A stretch of 64,000 nt of DNA from assembly GCA_002103105.1 (NCBI GenBank), contig DAAY01000003.1:620001-684000 (forward strand). Direction: 5' to 3'. Origin of the DNA: Candidatus Gastranaerophilales bacterium HUM_1 (lineage in GTDB: Bacteria; Cyanobacteriota; Vampirovibrionia; Gastranaerophilales; Gastranaerophilaceae). The translations under genes and the position numbers were made by a program. Under the pieces are notes generated by a model, which worked only from the letters and a program-made list of their open reading frames with translations, was not told where the DNA came from and ran no database searches. Of this stretch, positions 62,101-64,000 are shown piece by piece (within the stretch, counting starts at the first letter, position 1; each line of letters opens with the position of its first letter).

Positions 62101-64000
62101 TTGAAAACTCAACTTTTGCAAATAACAAAGCAGGAGAAAATGGCGGAGCTTTGATTGCAGAGGCAGGAATTGGAACAATTACAAATTCATCATTTATCAA
62201 TAACACTTCAGCTAATGGTAAAGGTGGAGCAATTTATACAACAAAAGATTTGAATATTGTATCTAAAAATGGTTACAATTCTTTATTCACTGGAAACACT
62301 GCAAAGATAGACGGCAAAGTTGAACAAAACGCAATCTATATGGAAACCCCAGAGGATGAGGGTGATGTTACTTTGACTCTAGATGCCCAATCAAGTGGTA
62401 GATTTGTCCTAAACGATACAATCAACGGCAATAGCTACAACTTGAAAATGACTGGTGACAAAACAGGAGAAGTATATTTCAACAATAAAATTGTAAATGC
62501 TAATATTACTCAAAATAATGTAACAAGTTATGTTAATGATGCTTCTCAGTTGAACTATAACAATAATCTAGCTATAAATAGCGGAATTATGAATATTAAC
62601 AATATGGGATTAGCTCCATTGCATTTGAACTCTTTTGTGAACGATGGAACAATCAATATTAATTCAGTTGATATTAACCCAGCAACTGAAACTATGGGTA
62701 AAATAACCGCAGATAGTTATGGTTCTCAAACAGGTACAATTAACGTTAATGGTTTAAATGTTTTGGCTGACCCTAATCCAGACAAACTTCAAACGAATGT
62801 ATTCTTTGCTGATAGTGCATTTGCAAATACCGTAAAATATAATGGCTCAAATGAATATATGGGCAAGATATACAAATACACCGTAGGATATTCGCCAGAA
62901 TCTGGTGAATTTCAATTTGTTCGTGGAGGTGGCTCTAGTGGTGCTGATTCCTTCAACCCATCTGTATTGAGTTCATCTGTAAATGCTCAAGCAGGTACTA
63001 ACGCTACTGTTAACGAAACATTCCATTATGTATTTGAACACGCAGATGCGTTTACTCAATTACCTTCAATGGATAGATTTGCTAAAATCAATGAAAATAG
63101 ATACGCATTAAGTTCTGATTTCAATAACAATATACCAGGAATTGCCCCAGAATTTAACAATAAAGCTGGATGGTTCAGACCATATGTTACATTTGAAAAA
63201 ATGAACTTGAGAAATGCTGGTGCAGTAAATGCTACAACTTACGGTTCATTAGTTGGGTTTGATAGTGATTTTCAAGATTTAAAACACGGATGGACAGGTG
63301 TTACAACTGGTTATATTGGTTATACTGGTTCTCAGTTACGATATTCAGGAGCTGATACTACAATGAACGGTGGTTTGATTGGTTTCACTCAAACTTTTTA
63401 TAAAGGCGACTTCTGGACAGCGTTGACTTTGAGTACAGGTGCTAGTGCTGGGCAAACTAATACAATGTACGGCAAGGAAGATTTTACAACTCTATTTGCT
63501 GGTGTTGGTTCAAAGACTGGTTATAACTTTGAATTTAAAGAAGGTAAATATATTATTCAGCCTGTTTGGTTTATGAGTTACACAATGGGTAAAACATTTG
63601 ATTATACAAATGCGGCAGGTGTGAGAATTGAATCATCTCCAATGCATTCAATTATGTTAAATCCAAGTTTGCGATTTATAGCTAACACTAAAAACGGATG
63701 GCAACCGTACGCAAGTGTTGGAATGGTATGGAATGCGATGAATGAATCAAGTACATCAGCAAATGGGACTAAGTTGCCAGAATCAAGCATAAAACCATAT
63801 GTGGAATATGGCGTAGGGCTACAAAAACGATTTAAAGATGACTTTATTGCATTTGGACAAGCAATGATAAGAAATGGCGGTCGTAACGGTATATCTTTAA
63901 CCGCAGGTTTCCGTTGGGCAATCGGACGAGATAAAGAAAAACCATTAGAAAAAGTTCAAGGTGTAAATAATAAGACTATTGGCTCTGGAACTAAAGCTGG
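59127..64000 (+). CDS. Giant autotransporter with Pmp-like GGA[ILV]/FxxN repeats, 3' end outside window
   Basis: 1624 codons visible, no stop before the edge. Signal region MRKSKNFSKRTTKPNKNAIK then LSVATIAGLAMIGGTAQAQ. Residues about 150-1050 are a long series of imperfect repeats alternating GGAIYN-type and FIGN/FxxN motifs (e.g. GGAIYNSANG, GNFIGN, AQGGAVFANS), as in chlamydial polymorphic membrane proteins; a right-handed beta-helix passenger is expected. A pectate-lyase-like stalk follows (to about 1300). The final 300 residues (GWFRPYVTFEKMN..., ...ISLTAGFRWAIG) form an autotransporter beta-barrel. Thus a surface-exposed adhesin. SD GGAGTAA. Confidence 0.9.
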   Translation, partial: MRKSKNFSKRTTKPNKNAIKALSVATIAGLAMIGGTAQAQDVQKAPTPTVPTYTLDEASKASDTLYIPNYDTETGTVTDAYYKVNYKNTQFGTGTENSKDFNVKTSAGNIDVNVKYDNSELTNRTENYSPVENIGGTFVDNNITDSAYAVGGAVRNESTITNINAGFVGNSSNSTTNAEGGAIFNKDGASISNINGYFIGNTLAPIDSDKSAYNIGGAIANNGIIGDVVADFIGNSINGNNRTTALGGAIYNTNTINSITGDFVGNSATGSYAVGGAIYNSANGSSNAPYIGAINGNFIGNFASSDGGAIYNNTYYNSSSISKIGSIEGDFIRNTSGRFGGAIWNNGTIGDIKGNFIENTAQRGGAIYNFNQGASAPVIKSITGDFIGNHIDRSDFGAAIYNEGVITDGIKGNFIANTITGSGMGAGVYNVGPYSSNYKTLINGIQGDFVQNKITGSGYISGAGIYNERAIINNGIISNFIQNELVGNGGTLEGAAITNKSGATISAREDGISISGNFIGNKISGATYADGVAISNRDGAKIDGEIVGNFSQNSVTSDSVEGTAIANKYATIGKITGKFVENTAQTTNTAQGGAIYNEGSITNGLGDSTFIRNSITSENGYAGGGALYNYGSIQGESAVKLYFEGNSAVSKTSNAQGGAWFNGGSFASKDITADFINNYVEGKSTSEGGAFHNSTTLGNLTANFIGNYVSGQEFVAGGALYNRGSIEKISGLFRDNFAKTVGIGYGAEGGALYSYNANVDADFLNNYVEADGHVKGGAIYSRNLTLNGDHLFSNNYAISKSKNASGGAIMVDYGSAENLNGTFSNNYVEAGEFAMGGAVYASGIKNVDGTYVNSYAKSATKNAQGGAIYASSIDSLKGSFGNNYVEAKEYAQGGAVFANSIKTISNATFDNNKAISAEKNADGGAINSTHITSIENSTFSNNSATSKSSDGYAHGGAIYTGGIESIKNSNFINNSSSFAGGAIYSYGKIDTIENSTFANNKAGENGGALIAEAGIGTITNSSFINNTSANGKGGAIYTTKDLNIVSKNGYNSLFTGNTAKIDGKVEQNAIYMETPEDEGDVTLTLDAQSSGRFVLNDTINGNSYNLKMTGDKTGEVYFNNKIVNANITQNNVTSYVNDASQLNYNNNLAINSGIMNINNMGLAPLHLNSFVNDGTININSVDINPATETMGKITADSYGSQTGTINVNGLNVLADPNPDKLQTNVFFADSAFANTVKYNGSNEYMGKIYKYTVGYSPESGEFQFVRGGGSSGADSFNPSVLSSSVNAQAGTNATVNETFHYVFEHADAFTQLPSMDRFAKINENRYALSSDFNNNIPGIAPEFNNKAGWFRPYVTFEKMNLRNAGAVNATTYGSLVGFDSDFQDLKHGWTGVTTGYIGYTGSQLRYSGADTTMNGGLIGFTQTFYKGDFWTALTLSTGASAGQTNTMYGKEDFTTLFAGVGSKTGYNFEFKEGKYIIQPVWFMSYTMGKTFDYTNAAGVRIESSPMHSIMLNPSLRFIANTKNGWQPYASVGMVWNAMNESSTSANGTKLPESSIKPYVEYGVGLQKRFKDDFIAFGQAMIRNGGRNGISLTAGFRWAIGRDKEKPLEKVQGVNNKTIGSGTKA

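Overview
The window is AT-rich bacterial chromosome with short leaders, clear Shine-Dalgarno sites and the standard code. Envelope genes point to a diderm: a Pmp-like autotransporter, MlaE and MlaA lipid-transport homologues, an SLH-domain protein and the heptose kinase HldA. Ycf23 (DUF561) and DUF4330, both characteristic of cyanobacteria and plastids, sit beside fermentative-type metabolism with no photosynthesis genes. I infer a non-photosynthetic cyanobacterial relative (Melainabacteria/Vampirovibrionia, probably Gastranaerophilales). This is inference from gene content, not a database match.

Layout. 0-2 kb: glycine cleavage genes gcvT-gcvH-gcvPA (minus strand). 2.4-7 kb: a Fe-S nuclease and a giant tandem-helicase protein resembling a rearranged AddAB. 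7-10.4 kb: a winged-helix protein, a RelA/SpoT-fold protein with a small partner gene, and a DnaJ homologue behind an SD-sequestering hairpin. 10.5-17 kb: ycf23, a small trypsin-like protease, mlaE, and ssb followed by a DUF1537 kinase and PdxA. 18-24 kb: the FeoA-FeoB fusion, hldA, DUF4330 and an O-antigen ligase-like protein. 25-28 kb: yebC, a diguanylate cyclase, tsaE and tsaB. 28.3-30.3 kb: a metallopeptidase-like gene between two direct repeats of about 300 nt. 30.4-38.2 kb: the SLH protein, an MlaA-hydrolase fusion, a three-gene serine pathway, rpmE and a DUF486 protein. 38.2-38.7 kb: tRNA-Thr, tRNA-Thr and tRNA-Tyr behind a perfect consensus promoter. 38.7-48.1 kb: an accessory island with ADP-ribosyltransferase-like, zincin-like, calpain-like and unassigned proteins. 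48.2-54.2 kb: MATE transporter, DUF4186, YbaK, ThyX, Dtd, a prion-like RNA-binding candidate, rimM and trmD. 54.2-58.9 kb: a HEAT/Q-rich protein, a GH57 enzyme and a small exported protein. 59.1 kb to the end: a giant autotransporter running off the window.

The most unusual content is a dispersed set of accessory proteins (RelA/SpoT-fold, ART-fold, HExxH, calpain-like). Three of these, plus two compositionally odd genes, share an upstream motif ACTTTAT-N7-9-GGGGATAA placed 15-18 nt before the start codon. This suggests one regulon, possibly of host- or competitor-directed effectors. Long intergenic spaces are filled by a recurrent composite palindromic repeat with a 63-nt core.
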